A stretch of DNA of 64,000 nt from an uncultured Oscillospiraceae bacterium (GCA_958366985.1 CATXDC010000016.1:1-64000); one strand, 5' to 3'; shown: positions 49,673 to 59,254, counted from the stretch's first letter. A program made the numbers and translations. The notes: generated by a model from the letters alone, not told the origin.

Positions 49673-49716
49673 AAAAGCACAGGCACTGCTCCAAATGAGC
49701 AGTGCCTGTGCTTTTG
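49673..49716. terminator. Bidirectional terminator after ligA
   Basis: AAAAGCACAGGCACTGCTC / GAGCAGTGCCTGTGCTTTT, 19 perfect pairs with a 5-nt loop. It serves ligA and the convergent lipoprotein gene at 49757. Confidence 0.95.
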
Positions 49717-49756
49717 TTATTTAATAAGTTAAATGAATATAAGCTGTGATAAGATT

Positions 49757-50368
49757 TTATTCCAGACCTTTAAAAGACTCCTGCATATCTTCAATTGCTT
49801 CTACAAGTCCGCCAAGTAAAGCGTTTACAAATGCCTCATCGGATTCGACTTTCCATTCATTCTTATCATTTTTGACAACTTTGATGTCAACCTCGTTAGT
49901 TACAGTTCCGATATCTGACTTTGATACACATTCTTCCAATATTTCATTCATTTTTGCATTTTGTTCTTCTTCTGTAATCTCAGGATATGTGAAAACACTA
50001 GCCATTGAGTATTCAAATGCTTTAGCAAAAAATTCTCCCATAACAGACTTCATATCAGTTGTGGTTATTTTTGTCTTAACAATAACAGTATTATTGTCTG
50101 TCTTTTCTGATGAAATGATTTCATAACTTAAATTTTTTAATACTGTGTTGGTTATCACTTCTGAATCCTTTGTCATATCTGATTCTCCGGCAGAGGTGAT
50201 ATCTTCAACATTTACATATTTTTGAGCTTCTTCAAAATTGGAGCTTTTTAAAGCTTCAAACATTCCGTTAACAGCACTTTCTGCTTTCTGTACTTCGCCG
50301 CATCCTGTAAGAGAGAACATAAGCACGAAAGCCAATATAACAGCAGTTAAAACTTTAATCTTTTTCAT
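49757..50368 (-). CDS. Putative lipoprotein with DUF4878/DUF5105-like domain
   Basis: A 203-aa protein. Signal peptide KKIKVLTAVILAFVLMFSL with lipobox LTGC (Cys near 23). The domain AESAVNGMFEALKSSNFEEAQKYVNVED is the alpha-beta NTF2-like start of DUF4878/DUF5105 lipoproteins; then KVVKNDKNEWKVE. Function unknown; surface exposed. It is 12 nt downstream of the next lipoprotein gene, with which it is probably co-transcribed. Confidence 0.8.
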   Translation of the reverse strand: MKKIKVLTAVILAFVLMFSLTGCGEVQKAESAVNGMFEALKSSNFEEAQKYVNVEDITSAGESDMTKDSEVITNTVLKNLSYEIISSEKTDNNTVIVKTKITTTDMKSVMGEFFAKAFEYSMASVFTYPEITEEEQNAKMNEILEECVSKSDIGTVTNEVDIKVVKNDKNEWKVESDEAFVNALLGGLVEAIEDMQESFKGLE

Positions 50369-50380
50369 TTTTCTTTCCCC

Positions 50381-51379
50381 TTATCCTACAATATTAAATA
50401 TGTATGGTTTTATATCTTCTTCCCAGTTATCAGAACTTCCCTCAATAAGCAAGGTAAATGCACCTTCTTTAATTGCTGGGAATGCTATTATTCCTTCAGT
50501 TGAATTTCCTACCAATAAGTCAGTTTGTATTTCAGGGTAATCAGCATCCCAGTTGCTCTGTTCTTCATATTGCTTGCCGTTCTGAGTAAGTTTTGCATTA
50601 AAACTATATACGTTAAAATTGTCAGAGCCGTGATTTTCAACCTTGATGTATACTCTTGTTTCGTTTTCAGCAAGTTCTACTTTTTGAACTGTTACAGAAT
50701 ATCCCAGCTGAGTCTGCGTTTTATTAACCTCAATTGTTTTTTTGGTGGGGGAGGCTGCCTCCTGATAGCTCAGAATGGAATATTCTTTTGCTATAACGGT
50801 TGGAGCGGTAATTTCACCTCCAAGGATATTTGTGCCTGTAACAGGTTCGCCAACATTACCTATTACCTTAATATAATCGCCAACATCAACTTTAAAATCT
50901 TTGTCCGCAATATATACAACAGTATTGTTTTCTGAATTTTCGTAATCCGCAAACATCTGAATACAGATACCATCGTCAGTATATTCCGGGGCTGTGAATA
51001 CTTTTCCTATAATTTCAACGCAATGATTTTTTAAATTTTCCGGATTTGAAAACAGACTTTTTATTTCGTCACCGCTCATGGGAACTATAACATCATTTTT
51101 ATATGTACCGATTTCCATTTGTCCGTTTTCCCAGGTGGTTTTTCCTTCGCCCTCAAAATGACCGTTTTTGAATTCACCTTCATAAGTCCATTCCTGACCG
51201 TCAGAGTTTTTAGTGGTAAATTTGCCTTGACCGTTTGGAACTCCATCAGTCATATCTCCGGAATAAGTACCGGTTCTTTCTCCGAAAGACAGATTTAAAG
51301 TGATTTCGTTTCCGCCGCAGCTTGCTAGTGATAAAGTCAAAATGCAAATCAGCAGTAAGGACAAAACCTTTTTTGACAT
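50381..51379 (-). CDS. MORN-repeat lipoprotein
   Basis: A 332-aa protein. Signal with lipobox LASC (Cys near 21). Two to three MORN repeats (about 40-95): YSGDMTDGVPNGQGKFTT, YEGEFKNGHFEGEGKTTWENG. An OB-fold-like part follows (VGDYIKVIGNVGEPVTGTN), then a DUF5067/DUF4352-like beta-sandwich (KVELAENETRVYIKVENHGSDNF). MORN repeats usually mediate lipid or protein contact. Cell-surface function unknown. Confidence 0.82.
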   Translation of the reverse strand: MSKKVLSLLLICILTLSLASCGGNEITLNLSFGERTGTYSGDMTDGVPNGQGKFTTKNSDGQEWTYEGEFKNGHFEGEGKTTWENGQMEIGTYKNDVIVPMSGDEIKSLFSNPENLKNHCVEIIGKVFTAPEYTDDGICIQMFADYENSENNTVVYIADKDFKVDVGDYIKVIGNVGEPVTGTNILGGEITAPTVIAKEYSILSYQEAASPTKKTIEVNKTQTQLGYSVTVQKVELAENETRVYIKVENHGSDNFNVYSFNAKLTQNGKQYEEQSNWDADYPEIQTDLLVGNSTEGIIAFPAIKEGAFTLLIEGSSDNWEEDIKPYIFNIVG

Positions 51380-51756
51380 TTTTAAATTTTCCCTCCTAAG
51401 CTTTAGTTGTTGCAGATTTGTATTTTTCGCCTCCTCCTAATATGAAGTATATAGGTAAACAAATCAAAAACATATAAGTTTGTTGTACACTTAAAAATTA
51501 CTTATATGATTGATTATAATGATATGGTAGATAAAGTATATGTTGAATTTAATATGTAAATTTTTATTCTATTCAGCTAAAAGTATAATATATATTAAAG
51601 TTATTTTATCATAATAAAAGAGAATAGTCTATATAATTTTACCAGTTTTATTGTATAAAAATATAAAATTTATTAGAAAAAGCACAATTTGTTTGGAAAA
51701 TGGTAAATCTAACAAATGTATGGAAGATTTGTTTTCCGTATTCGAAATATAAAAAT
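51380..51756. other. AT-rich gap, no gene
   Basis: Promoter region of the MORN lipoprotein (minus strand), with several A/T tracts. No credible ORF. Confidence 0.6.
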
Positions 51757-51822
51757 AAAACCTCCCGAATTGTATAACGGCAAGGTTTTAATAACTCATT
51801 ACCGAAAGCAACGGGAGGTTTT
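51757..51822 (-). terminator. Terminator of the PRPP synthetase gene
   Basis: AAAACCTCCCG (51757-51767) pairs with CGGGAGGTTTT (51812-51822), with a 44-nt intervening loop that can fold further. T-rich on the minus strand. Confidence 0.65.
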
Positions 51823-51847
51823 AATAAGTTCTGTATGTTAGATAAAA

Positions 51848-53044
51848 TTAAGCAAGAATCTCGTGCTTGAGCTCATAACCCTTTCTGTCAAGGAACTTGT
51901 AAATTCTGTCAGCGGGGTTAAGAAGTGAGCTTACGGACATATCGTGGTTAAGTGTGTCGATGATGTAAGCGATATACTTTGACATATCAACTTCAACATA
52001 CCAGTCTCTTGAAAGAAGCTCAGGTGTTCTGTAAACAAGGTTTGTAGTAAATACCTTGTCAATAAGACCTTCTTCATAAGCCTTGTCAAATGAAGCAAGA
52101 CCTTCGCAGAAAAGACCGAAGCAGGAGCAGACAAAAATTCTTCTTGCCTTGAGCTCTTTAAGCTTCTTAGCAACTTCAATCATTGATTCGCCTGAGGAAA
52201 TCATATCGTCAACAACGATAATATCTTTTCCCTCAACGTTTGTGCCGAGGAACTCATGAGCTACAATGGGGTTTCTGCCGTTTACAACTCTTGAATAGTC
52301 ACGGCGCTTGTAGAACATACCAAGGTCGATTCCGAGAACGGTTGAATAATAGATACATCTGCCCATACCGCCCTCGTCGGGGGAAACAACCATAAGGTTA
52401 TCCTTGTCAATTTTGAAATCTTCAACATTGTTGACAAGAGCCTTAATCATCTGATAAACAGGCTGAACATTTTCAAAGCCTTTAAGGGGGATTGCATTCT
52501 GGACTCTGGGATCGTGAGCGTCGAAAGTGATGATGTTGTCAACGCCCATCATGTTGCAAAGCTCCTGAAGAGCGAGTGCGCAGTCAAGAGACTCTCTTGC
52601 GGAACGCTTGTGCTGTCTGCCTTCATAAAGCATGGGCATGATAACAGTAATTCTGTGAGCTTTACCGCCGATAGCAGCAATAACTCTCTTAAGGTTAGCG
52701 AAGTGAGCGTCAGGGCTTACAGGAACTTCCTGACCATACATTTTATAGGTGCAGCCGTAATTGAAAACATCAACAACAATGTAAATATCAAAACCTCTTA
52801 CAGACTGATTGATAACAGCCTTTGCTTCACCTGTACCGAATCTGGGGAAAGAAGCGTTGATGAGATAGGAATCACGCTCATAACCTGCGAAAGCGATATT
52901 TTCCTTGTGCTCGCTCTCTCTCTTTGAGCGCCAGTCAACAATGTACTTGTCAATTTTTGCCGCAAGTTCTTCGCATCCCGGAACCGCAATAATACCGAGG
53001 CGACCGTAGGGAATGGTCTGGAAATCATTTGTAATGTCCGGCAT
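51848..53044 (-). CDS. prs: Ribose-phosphate pyrophosphokinase (long, divergent type)
   Basis: A 398-aa protein, while classical PrsA is about 310-320. The N-terminal half has FPRFGTGEAKAVINQSVRGFDIYIVVDV (ribose-5-P/ATP flexible region), MPMLYEGRQHKRS (RQD-like loop) and ITFDAHDPRVQNAIP. The PRPP loop is DIIVVDDMISSGESM. The extra length lies at the C-terminus (about 300-398). It makes PRPP from ribose-5-phosphate and ATP for nucleotide, His and Trp synthesis. RBS AGGAGG. Confidence 0.92.
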   Translation of the reverse strand: MPDITNDFQTIPYGRLGIIAVPGCEELAAKIDKYIVDWRSKRESEHKENIAFAGYERDSYLINASFPRFGTGEAKAVINQSVRGFDIYIVVDVFNYGCTYKMYGQEVPVSPDAHFANLKRVIAAIGGKAHRITVIMPMLYEGRQHKRSARESLDCALALQELCNMMGVDNIITFDAHDPRVQNAIPLKGFENVQPVYQMIKALVNNVEDFKIDKDNLMVVSPDEGGMGRCIYYSTVLGIDLGMFYKRRDYSRVVNGRNPIVAHEFLGTNVEGKDIIVVDDMISSGESMIEVAKKLKELKARRIFVCSCFGLFCEGLASFDKAYEEGLIDKVFTTNLVYRTPELLSRDWYVEVDMSKYIAYIIDTLNHDMSVSSLLNPADRIYKFLDRKGYELKHEILA

Positions 53045-53313
53045 AATAACAAATCCTCCTAAACGAATTATACTTCACATATATTTTACAATATTTTTGC
53101 TTTCATTTAAATAGTAAAAACAGAATATCGGGTTAGAATTAGCTGTAAGAATAAAGGCGCCTTTTGTAACTTTTGCTTAAATTTCGGCATAAAGTGACGT
53201 GGTAATAGTTTTTTGGAATAATTGTGGTGATATTATTAAAAGCCGAAAAAATTCCGTATAATATTTTAAGTGGGGCAGTTCAGACTGTAAAATTTAGCAG
53301 ATTAATATTCCAC
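53045..53313. other. Intergenic region, no gene
   Basis: Divergent promoter region of prs and the DUF1858 gene. Nothing else seen. Confidence 0.55.
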
Positions 53314-53342
53314 TTGAAAACGTGATTTCAATGCAGTATAAT
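53314..53342 (+). promoter_or_regulatory. Promoter of the DUF1858 gene with inverted repeat
   Basis: TTGAAA (53314-53319), 17-bp spacer, TATAAT (53337-53342). TTGAAA-N6-TTTCAA (53314-53331) makes the -35 part of a palindrome, a possible operator. Confidence 0.75.
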
Positions 53343-53374
53343 ACAGATAGAAAATTACTAGGAGGTATATAACT

Positions 53375-53575
53375 ATGCAGATAGATAAAACAACCACAAT
53401 CGGTGATATTCTTGATATGAACAGAGAAACAGCAACATTTTTCCTCAATATGGGAATGCATTGTCTTGGATGCCCTGCATCAAGGGGAGAGACAGTGGAG
53501 CAGGCCTGCATGGTGCACGGCGTTGATGCAGACGAGCTTGTAAAGAACATCAACGAGTTTCTTGCGTCAAAATAA
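53375..53575 (+). CDS. DUF1858 domain protein
   Basis: A 66-aa protein with RBS TAGGAGG. IDKTTTIGDILDMNRETATFFLNMGMHCLGCPASRGETVEQACMVHGVD; the CxGC disulfide pair after the MGMHC signature marks the hybrid-cluster-associated disulfide domain. Small proteins of this family are likely redox or metal-cluster accessories. Terminator follows. Confidence 0.92.
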   Translation: MQIDKTTTIGDILDMNRETATFFLNMGMHCLGCPASRGETVEQACMVHGVDADELVKNINEFLASK

Positions 53576-53588
53576 AAAGGGAAAGTGT

Positions 53589-53618
53589 GCCGCCCATTTT
53601 TGGGCGGCTGATTTTTTT
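53589..53618 (+). terminator. Terminator after the DUF1858 gene
   Basis: GCCGCCCA / TGGGCGGC, then TGATTTTTTT, 12 nt before trmK. Confidence 0.88.
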
Positions 53619-53629
53619 AGGTAGAGTTT

Positions 53630-54322
53630 ATGAAAAACACATCAGTAACATTGCGTCCGAGACTTAAAGGGGCGGCGGATTTTGTACGTAAGGGAAGCAG
53701 CGCCGCCGATATAGGAACGGATCACGGATATCTTGCGGCGTATCTTGTGACTGAGGGCATATGTCCCTTTGTGACTGCGGCGGATATCGGTGAAGGTCCC
53801 CTTAATAATGCACGGGAAACCCTCAGGGAACTTGGAATAGAAAAAAAAGTAAAGCTTGTCCTTTCAGACGGACTTAAAAATATAGAGCCTTTGTCAGCTG
53901 AGGATATAGTAATCGCCGGCATGGGCGGAACGCTCATAGCGGGAATTCTATCCCGATGTGGCTGGATTAAAAATAAGGGAATACGTCTTATTTTGCAGCC
54001 CATGAGCCACGCCGAGGACGTAAGGGAATATCTTTATACAAACGGATTTTCTGTTATTGAAGAAAAGTGTGTCTGCGATACGGGCAGGGATTACTGTATA
54101 ATCTGCGCCGAATATACGGGAGAGAATACGGAAAACATAGCAGGACTTAAATACATAGGCAAGCTTTCGGAATGTAAAAATGATGTTGCCGATAGAATAA
54201 TTTCCCGCACAAAGGGTCATCTTGAAAGAAGACTGGAAGCTCTTAAAGAGGCAGGCAGAAATTTTGAAGAGCAGGCTGAGATAACCGAAAGTCTTAAATT
54301 TTTCTATGAAAAGAATCTGTAA
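53630..54322 (+). CDS. trmK: tRNA (adenine(22)-N(1))-methyltransferase TrmK
   Basis: A 230-aa SAM-dependent enzyme. LRPRLKGAADFVRKGSSAADIGTDHGYLAAYLV holds the SAM motif; IVIAGMGGTLIAGIL the catalytic NPPY-like region of the family; LQPMSHAEDVREYL. C-terminal coiled coil. It methylates A22 of tRNA-Ser/Leu/Tyr. Overlaps the frame of the Nif3 gene; the trmK-nif3 pairing is typical of Firmicutes. Confidence 0.95.
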   Translation: MKNTSVTLRPRLKGAADFVRKGSSAADIGTDHGYLAAYLVTEGICPFVTAADIGEGPLNNARETLRELGIEKKVKLVLSDGLKNIEPLSAEDIVIAGMGGTLIAGILSRCGWIKNKGIRLILQPMSHAEDVREYLYTNGFSVIEEKCVCDTGRDYCIICAEYTGENTENIAGLKYIGKLSECKNDVADRIISRTKGHLERRLEALKEAGRNFEEQAEITESLKFFYEKNL

Positions 54323-54335
54323 AGGAGCGAAAACC

Positions 54336-55082
54336 ATGACGAAGATAAAAGAAGTTCTTGAATATTTAAATGAGCTTTATCCTCTTGATACAAAAGAGCC
54401 GTGGGACAACTGCGGACTTCTGGTAGGTGGCGAGGATAATATGGTTGAAAAAATCATGCTCACACTTGATGTTACAAAAGAGGTTGTGGAGCAGGCGGAG
54501 AATGCAGGCGCCGATCTTATAGTGAGCCATCACCCCGTGATTTTCCATCCAATTAAAGCCCTTAAAGCAGGTACGGCTGTCTTTAATCTTGCCTGTGCTG
54601 ATATCGGAGTAATCTCCGTACACACTCCTCTTGACGGAGCAAACGGGGGAGTCAGCGAACAGCTTGCAAAGACGATAGGTCTTAAAAATATTGCCCACAG
54701 TGAATTTTCACCGATGATTGTAACAGGTGAGATTGCCGAAACAGACGTTAAAAAGTTTGCAAAGAAGCTTAAATCTGCTTTAGGCGGCAGTGTTCAGTAT
54801 TCCGCTTTTGAAAGAGAAATCAAAACTGTGGCTGTGTGCTCCGGAGCAGGTGGATCACTTCTTATGGAGCTTCCCGCAGGTTATGCGGACGCTTATGTCA
54901 CAGGCGAAGCTGCACACCATAATTTTATTGACTGCGAAGAGCAGGGAACGGCTCTTTTCGTCTGCGGACATTTTGAAACGGAGAATATTATTCTCGATGA
55001 GCTCCTAAAGGTTCTTTCTGAGAAATTCCCCGATATTGAAATAGAAAAGTCTCAGCAGAAGAATCCGAGACTTTCAATCTGA
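54336..55082 (+). CDS. Nif3-like dinuclear metal centre protein
   Basis: A 248-aa protein; GGAGCG fits ATG 54336. LNELYPLDTKEPWDNCGLLVGG, then DLIVSHHPVIFHP (metal His), HTPLDGANGGVSEQLA and GHFETENIILDEL. The two-metal YqfO/Nif3 family is near-universal but its function is unsettled; suggested as GTP cyclohydrolase-like or helicase-linked. Co-operonic with trmK. Confidence 0.93.
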   Translation: MTKIKEVLEYLNELYPLDTKEPWDNCGLLVGGEDNMVEKIMLTLDVTKEVVEQAENAGADLIVSHHPVIFHPIKALKAGTAVFNLACADIGVISVHTPLDGANGGVSEQLAKTIGLKNIAHSEFSPMIVTGEIAETDVKKFAKKLKSALGGSVQYSAFEREIKTVAVCSGAGGSLLMELPAGYADAYVTGEAAHHNFIDCEEQGTALFVCGHFETENIILDELLKVLSEKFPDIEIEKSQQKNPRLSI

Positions 55083-55106
55083 TAAAACCGAAAGGAAAAA
55101 CAGTTA

Positions 55107-56864
55107 ATGGCACTTGACGGCATTTTCCTGCACTATCTGTGCAGTGAAATAAACAAAAAAATGAGGGGAGCAAAGGTGGATAAAGTCTTTCAGCCCTCAA
55201 AGGAGGAACTTGTTTTTCTCCTGAGAAGCAGAGAGGGAAACGCAAGACTTTATATTTCATCAAGGGCAAACAGTCCCAGAGTAAATTTCACCCAGAACGC
55301 TCCTGATAATCCGGCAAATCCTCCGATGCTCTGTATGCTTCTTAGAAAAAAACTCTGCGGATGCACCTTTGAGGGGATAAGCCAGTATGAAAACGACAGA
55401 GTTGCGTTTTTGAAGTTCACAGGTACTGATGAGCTGGGTGACCCGGCGGAGTATACCCTGTGCGTTGAGATAATGGCAAAGCACAGCAATATAATTCTTG
55501 TGGATAAAAAGGGAGTCATTATAGATTCCGTTAAACGTGTTGATTCCTCAAAATCCTCTTACCGAGTTGTGCTGCCGGGAGAAAAATATATTCTCCCTCC
55601 TAAGCAGAATAAGCTGATGCTTAAAGGTGAGAACGTAAGTAAAATAATCATCCTTTTAAAATCTTCCGATAAAATTCTTTCAAAATCTCTTCTTAATACA
55701 GTGCAGGGACTTTCTCCTCTTTCAGCCCGTGAGATAGCTTTCGAGGTGCTCGGTAATTGCGATGTTTCCTGCGCCATTATGAGCGGTGAAGAATGGCTGA
55801 ATCTTGAAGCTTTGCTTCAAAATATGGCTGAGAAAATTGCAAAGGGAGAGAGCTGTCCGCAGGTTGTGTTCGGTGAGGACTCAAAGCCACGTGATTTTTC
55901 CTTTATGCCCCTTAATCAGTATAAGGGAATGAAAATTAAGGAGTATGGCTCATGTTCCGAGCTTCTGGACTTTTTCTATACGGAAAAGGACAGAGCGGAG
56001 AGAATACATCAGCGTGCGCAGGATTTGTTCAGGCTTCTTAGCAATACCATTGAAAGAGTCAGCCGCAGAATAAATATGCAGACAGCGGAGCTTAACGAAA
56101 GCGAAGACAGGGAAAAGCTGCGTATTTATGCGGAGCTTATAAGTGCGAATCAGTATAGACTGGGGAAGGGTGCACAGTTTTACGACGTTGAAAACTATTA
56201 TGATGACAATAAGCCTGTGAGAATACCTTGCAGTCCCGCCCTTTCTCCCATTCAGAATTCGCAGAAATATTTCAAGGAATATAAAAAGGCCTTTGTGGCA
56301 GAGAAAAAACTCACGGAGCTTATTGCCGAGGGTAAGCAGGAGCTTCAGTATGTCCAGTCACTTATGGATATTTTGAGCAGATGCTCAGGGGAAGCAGACC
56401 TTTCCGCACTGCGTGAAGAGCTTATACAGGCTGGGTACATAAAGCTGAGAAGTACCAGCGGAAGAAAGGCGAGAAAGGAAAAGCCCCTTGCACCGATGCG
56501 CTTTGTGACCGATACAGGAAAGACGGTTTTCGTCGGCAGAAACAACCTGCAAAACGATAAGCTTACCCTTAAAACGGCTGCAAAAAACGATATGTGGTTT
56601 CACCTTAAAAATGCCCCCGGTTCCCATGTTATACTTGAAACAAAGGGAGAAGAGCCGGAGAATATAGACATTTTTCAGGCGGCTACACTTGCCTCATGGT
56701 TCAGCAGTGCGAGGGAAAGTTCAAAAACGGAGATAGACTATACTCAGGTAAAAAATGTTAAAAAGCCATCAGGCTCAAAACCGGGAATGGTTATATACGA
56801 CCATTACAATACGATTATAGTTGACCCTGATTCGGAAACAGTCAAAAAGCTTTCAAAGCAGTAA
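55107..56864 (+). CDS. rqcH: Rqc2/RqcH (NFACT) ribosome quality-control protein
   Basis: A 585-aa protein with RBS CCGAAAGGAAA. NFACT-N MALDGIFLHYLCSEINKKMRGAKVDKVFQPSKEELVF; a coiled coil (about 290-440); NFACT-R from RFVTDTGKTVFVGRNNLQNDKLTLKTAAKNDMWFHLKNAPGSHVIL and KKPSGSKPGMVIYDHY. It marks stalled nascent chains with Ala tails on 50S subunits. Also annotated as fibronectin-binding FbpA-like. Full length. Confidence 0.95.
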   Translation: MALDGIFLHYLCSEINKKMRGAKVDKVFQPSKEELVFLLRSREGNARLYISSRANSPRVNFTQNAPDNPANPPMLCMLLRKKLCGCTFEGISQYENDRVAFLKFTGTDELGDPAEYTLCVEIMAKHSNIILVDKKGVIIDSVKRVDSSKSSYRVVLPGEKYILPPKQNKLMLKGENVSKIIILLKSSDKILSKSLLNTVQGLSPLSAREIAFEVLGNCDVSCAIMSGEEWLNLEALLQNMAEKIAKGESCPQVVFGEDSKPRDFSFMPLNQYKGMKIKEYGSCSELLDFFYTEKDRAERIHQRAQDLFRLLSNTIERVSRRINMQTAELNESEDREKLRIYAELISANQYRLGKGAQFYDVENYYDDNKPVRIPCSPALSPIQNSQKYFKEYKKAFVAEKKLTELIAEGKQELQYVQSLMDILSRCSGEADLSALREELIQAGYIKLRSTSGRKARKEKPLAPMRFVTDTGKTVFVGRNNLQNDKLTLKTAAKNDMWFHLKNAPGSHVILETKGEEPENIDIFQAATLASWFSSARESSKTEIDYTQVKNVKKPSGSKPGMVIYDHYNTIIVDPDSETVKKLSKQ

Positions 56865-56875
56865 ATACCCAAACT

Positions 56876-56909
56876 TAAAAGCCGATGCAGTTTTTTGCAT
56901 CGGCTTTAT
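56876..56909. terminator. Bidirectional terminator between rqcH and NUDIX gene
   Basis: AAAAGCCGATGCA / TGCATCGGCTTT with a short loop. T-runs on both strands. Confidence 0.92.
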
Positions 56910-56910
56910 C

Positions 56911-57417
56911 TTATATATCTGTGTTTTCAAAAAAGTAACTGAGTGTGTCTACAAGAAGCTTTTCGTCATATAGCTTTTGTATTTCCTCTTTGCTGAGCCA
57001 TTTTGACTGCTCTACCTCTTTTGTTTCAGCTTTATCCAAATGTGCTTCACCGTCATACTCGAAACACCATACGTCCAGTATATCGTTAAATTTTCTTCTT
57101 CCCATGGCTTTTCGTACTTTTGAGAAAATGAGATTGCCTTTGTCAGGGGATAAGTCAATTCCGACTTCTTCCTTCACTTCTCTTAATGCGCCCTGTAAGC
57201 TGTTTTCTCCCTTTAAAACGGAACCGCCTACGGTTTCCCACATAAGGGGACAGGTGGGTCTGTCTGCCGAACGCTGAGAAATAAGGTATTGACCTTTGCT
57301 GTTTTTAATCCAGACGTGAACAACTATATGAAATAAATTTTCAGGCAGCTCTTCGCCTCTTACATGGCTTTTACCCGTTAAAATTCTGTCCTCGGTGTAT
57401 AAATCCCACAGTTCCAT
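56911..57417 (-). CDS. NUDIX hydrolase
   Basis: A 168-aa protein with RBS GGGAGGC. The Nudix box G-SVLKG-E-NSLQGAL-REVKEEVGI is complete (about 65-88). MELWDLYTEDRILTGKSHVRGEELPENLFHIVVHVWIKNSKGQYLISQR resembles IDI-like/YfcD enzymes. Substrate unknown. Alone between terminators. Confidence 0.93.
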   Translation of the reverse strand: MELWDLYTEDRILTGKSHVRGEELPENLFHIVVHVWIKNSKGQYLISQRSADRPTCPLMWETVGGSVLKGENSLQGALREVKEEVGIDLSPDKGNLIFSKVRKAMGRRKFNDILDVWCFEYDGEAHLDKAETKEVEQSKWLSKEEIQKLYDEKLLVDTLSYFFENTDI

Positions 57418-57495
57418 TTTAAAGCCTCCCTTTTACTTGGTTCAGCTATTATCTCACAAAAATACAGTTTCTACAAGAAGAAAAGCAAAAGAAAA

Positions 57496-57518
57496 AAGTC
57501 CGGATTGTAACCGGACTT
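57496..57518 (-). terminator. Terminator of the helicase gene
   Basis: AAGTCCGG / CCGGACTT, with a run of T on the minus strand (TTTTTTC). The helicase stop is at 57542. Confidence 0.88.
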
Positions 57519-57541
57519 TAAATTAAATATATTGCAGCAAA

Positions 57542-59254
57542 TTACAGCTTTCTTGTAACTGTTTTATATCCCATTATCTTGCAGCCTTTCATTGCGTCGA
57601 GAACCTTTTTGGTGTTCTCCTTGGGCACTGAAACAATGGTGCAGGATTCGAGTATTTCAATTCTGCCGAAAGCCTTTCCGGGAAGTCCTGATTCTCCTGC
57701 AACAGCTCCTAAAATGTGAGCGGCGCTGACTCTGTGCTTTTTGCCCACATTTATGCTGATTTTATCCATTCCGCTTTCGTCAGCGTGTTCACGGCGTGGA
57801 GCACGTGCTGCGCTTCTTGTGTTCTGCTTTCTTCTGTCACCCTGCTGAGAACGTCCACGGCGGTCACGGTCGGAATCGCTTCTGCGGTTCATTGTAAGAC
57901 GGATTTTCTTTCCCTCTTCCTCAAATGCAATATCATCGTGTTTGCTGTGAGTGTTGTAGCTGCCTGTTTCAATAAGCTTCTTTATAAGTGCGCCGCAGAT
58001 TTCAACAGAGGAATAGCTTCCGAAAAGGGAGTCGAGAATTTCATTGAATTCTTCAAGACCACCTTCTTCGATTGTCTTACTGATTTCTTCCGTAAGCTTT
58101 ACATTTAAAACGTCGCTGAGTTCATCGCTTGTGGGTATGCGCATAAGATGAATTTTTGACTTTGTGTATCTCTCAATGTCGTGAAGCTCATAAATCTGCC
58201 TGCGTCCGCATACAAAGGTGTAAGCGGTTCCCTGCTTGCCGATTCGTCCCGTACGTCCTATTCTGTGTACATAGTATTCGAGGTCTTGAGGAATGTCGTA
58301 GTTGAATACCGCTTCAACATCGTCAACATCAATGCCTCTTGCGGCAACGTCTGTGGCGATGAGAATACTTATATTTCCCTTACGGTAGCCGTTCATTATT
58401 CTGGTGCGGTCGTTCTGCTTCATGTCGCCGTGAAGTCCGCCTACGCAGTAACCCATTGCGCTGAGCTCTTCTGCAAGATCGCCGACCTGCTTTTTAGTGT
58501 TACAGAAAACTATGGAGCGGGAGGGATTGTATCTGTCAAGAAGTCTGCTAAGAGCCTCGGTTTTCTTACCGGCGGGAATTTCGTAGTAATACTGGTCGAT
58601 GTTGGGAACAGTGATTTCTTCCCTTGTGATTTTTACTATTTCCGGATCATGCTGATAGAGCTTTGTAATTTCCATTATTTCGTCGCTCATAGTGGCGGAG
58701 AAGAGAATGGTCTGTCTTTCTTCTGGAACGTCCTTGAGGATTGTCTCAATATCCTCTCTGAATCCCATGCTGAGCATTTCGTCGGCCTCATCGAGAATGA
58801 CCATTTTAAGGTGAGAGAAAGAAATTGTCTTTCTGCGCATATGGTCCATAACTCTGCCGGGAGTACCAACTATAATCTGTGCTCCGCCTTTAAGCGCCTC
58901 AAACTGTCTTTCAATAGGCTGACCGCCGTAAATGGGAACGGTCTTTATAAAGCGTTTGTATTTTGTAAGCTTTTTGATTTCATCGCATGCCTGAATTGCA
59001 AGCTCTCTTGTAGGACAGAGAATGAGAATCTGAGTGGCTTTTTTAAGAGCCTTGTCGATAATTTCAATGGCGGGAATACTGAAAGCCGCTGTCTTTCCTG
59101 TACCTGTATGGGAGTGGCCTATAACGTCCTTGCCGCTGAGTATAAGGGGGATGCTCTCTGCCTGAATACCTGTGGCTTCTTCAAATCCAATATCGCTGAT
59201 GGCGTGTTTTATCTCTTCTGAAATTGGCATTTCGGAAAACTGTTTAATAATCAT
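57542..59254 (-). CDS. DEAD-box RNA helicase with DbpA-type RNA-binding domain
   Basis: A 570-aa protein. Q motif, GHSHTGTGKTAAF (motif I), CPTRELA, VGTPGRVMDHM, VILDEADEMLS (DEAD), SATM, GLHGDMKQNDR, ATDVAARGIDVDD and HRIGRTGRIGKQGTAYTF. A charged linker (about 440-495) precedes the C-terminal DbpA RNA-binding domain (VSAAHILGAVAGESGLPGKAFGRI). It likely acts in ribosome assembly or RNA turnover, like CshA/DbpA. Confidence 0.95.
   Translation of the reverse strand: MIIKQFSEMPISEEIKHAISDIGFEEATGIQAESIPLILSGKDVIGHSHTGTGKTAAFSIPAIEIIDKALKKATQILILCPTRELAIQACDEIKKLTKYKRFIKTVPIYGGQPIERQFEALKGGAQIIVGTPGRVMDHMRRKTISFSHLKMVILDEADEMLSMGFREDIETILKDVPEERQTILFSATMSDEIMEITKLYQHDPEIVKITREEITVPNIDQYYYEIPAGKKTEALSRLLDRYNPSRSIVFCNTKKQVGDLAEELSAMGYCVGGLHGDMKQNDRTRIMNGYRKGNISILIATDVAARGIDVDDVEAVFNYDIPQDLEYYVHRIGRTGRIGKQGTAYTFVCGRRQIYELHDIERYTKSKIHLMRIPTSDELSDVLNVKLTEEISKTIEEGGLEEFNEILDSLFGSYSSVEICGALIKKLIETGSYNTHSKHDDIAFEEEGKKIRLTMNRRSDSDRDRRGRSQQGDRRKQNTRSAARAPRREHADESGMDKISINVGKKHRVSAAHILGAVAGESGLPGKAFGRIEILESCTIVSVPKENTKKVLDAMKGCKIMGYKTVTRKL

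Noticed and set aside
58181..59221. Long plus-strand ORF (346 aa) opposite the helicase
   Set aside because: Shadow of the DEAD-box gene; no RBS, odd Cys/Phe/Ser-rich composition.
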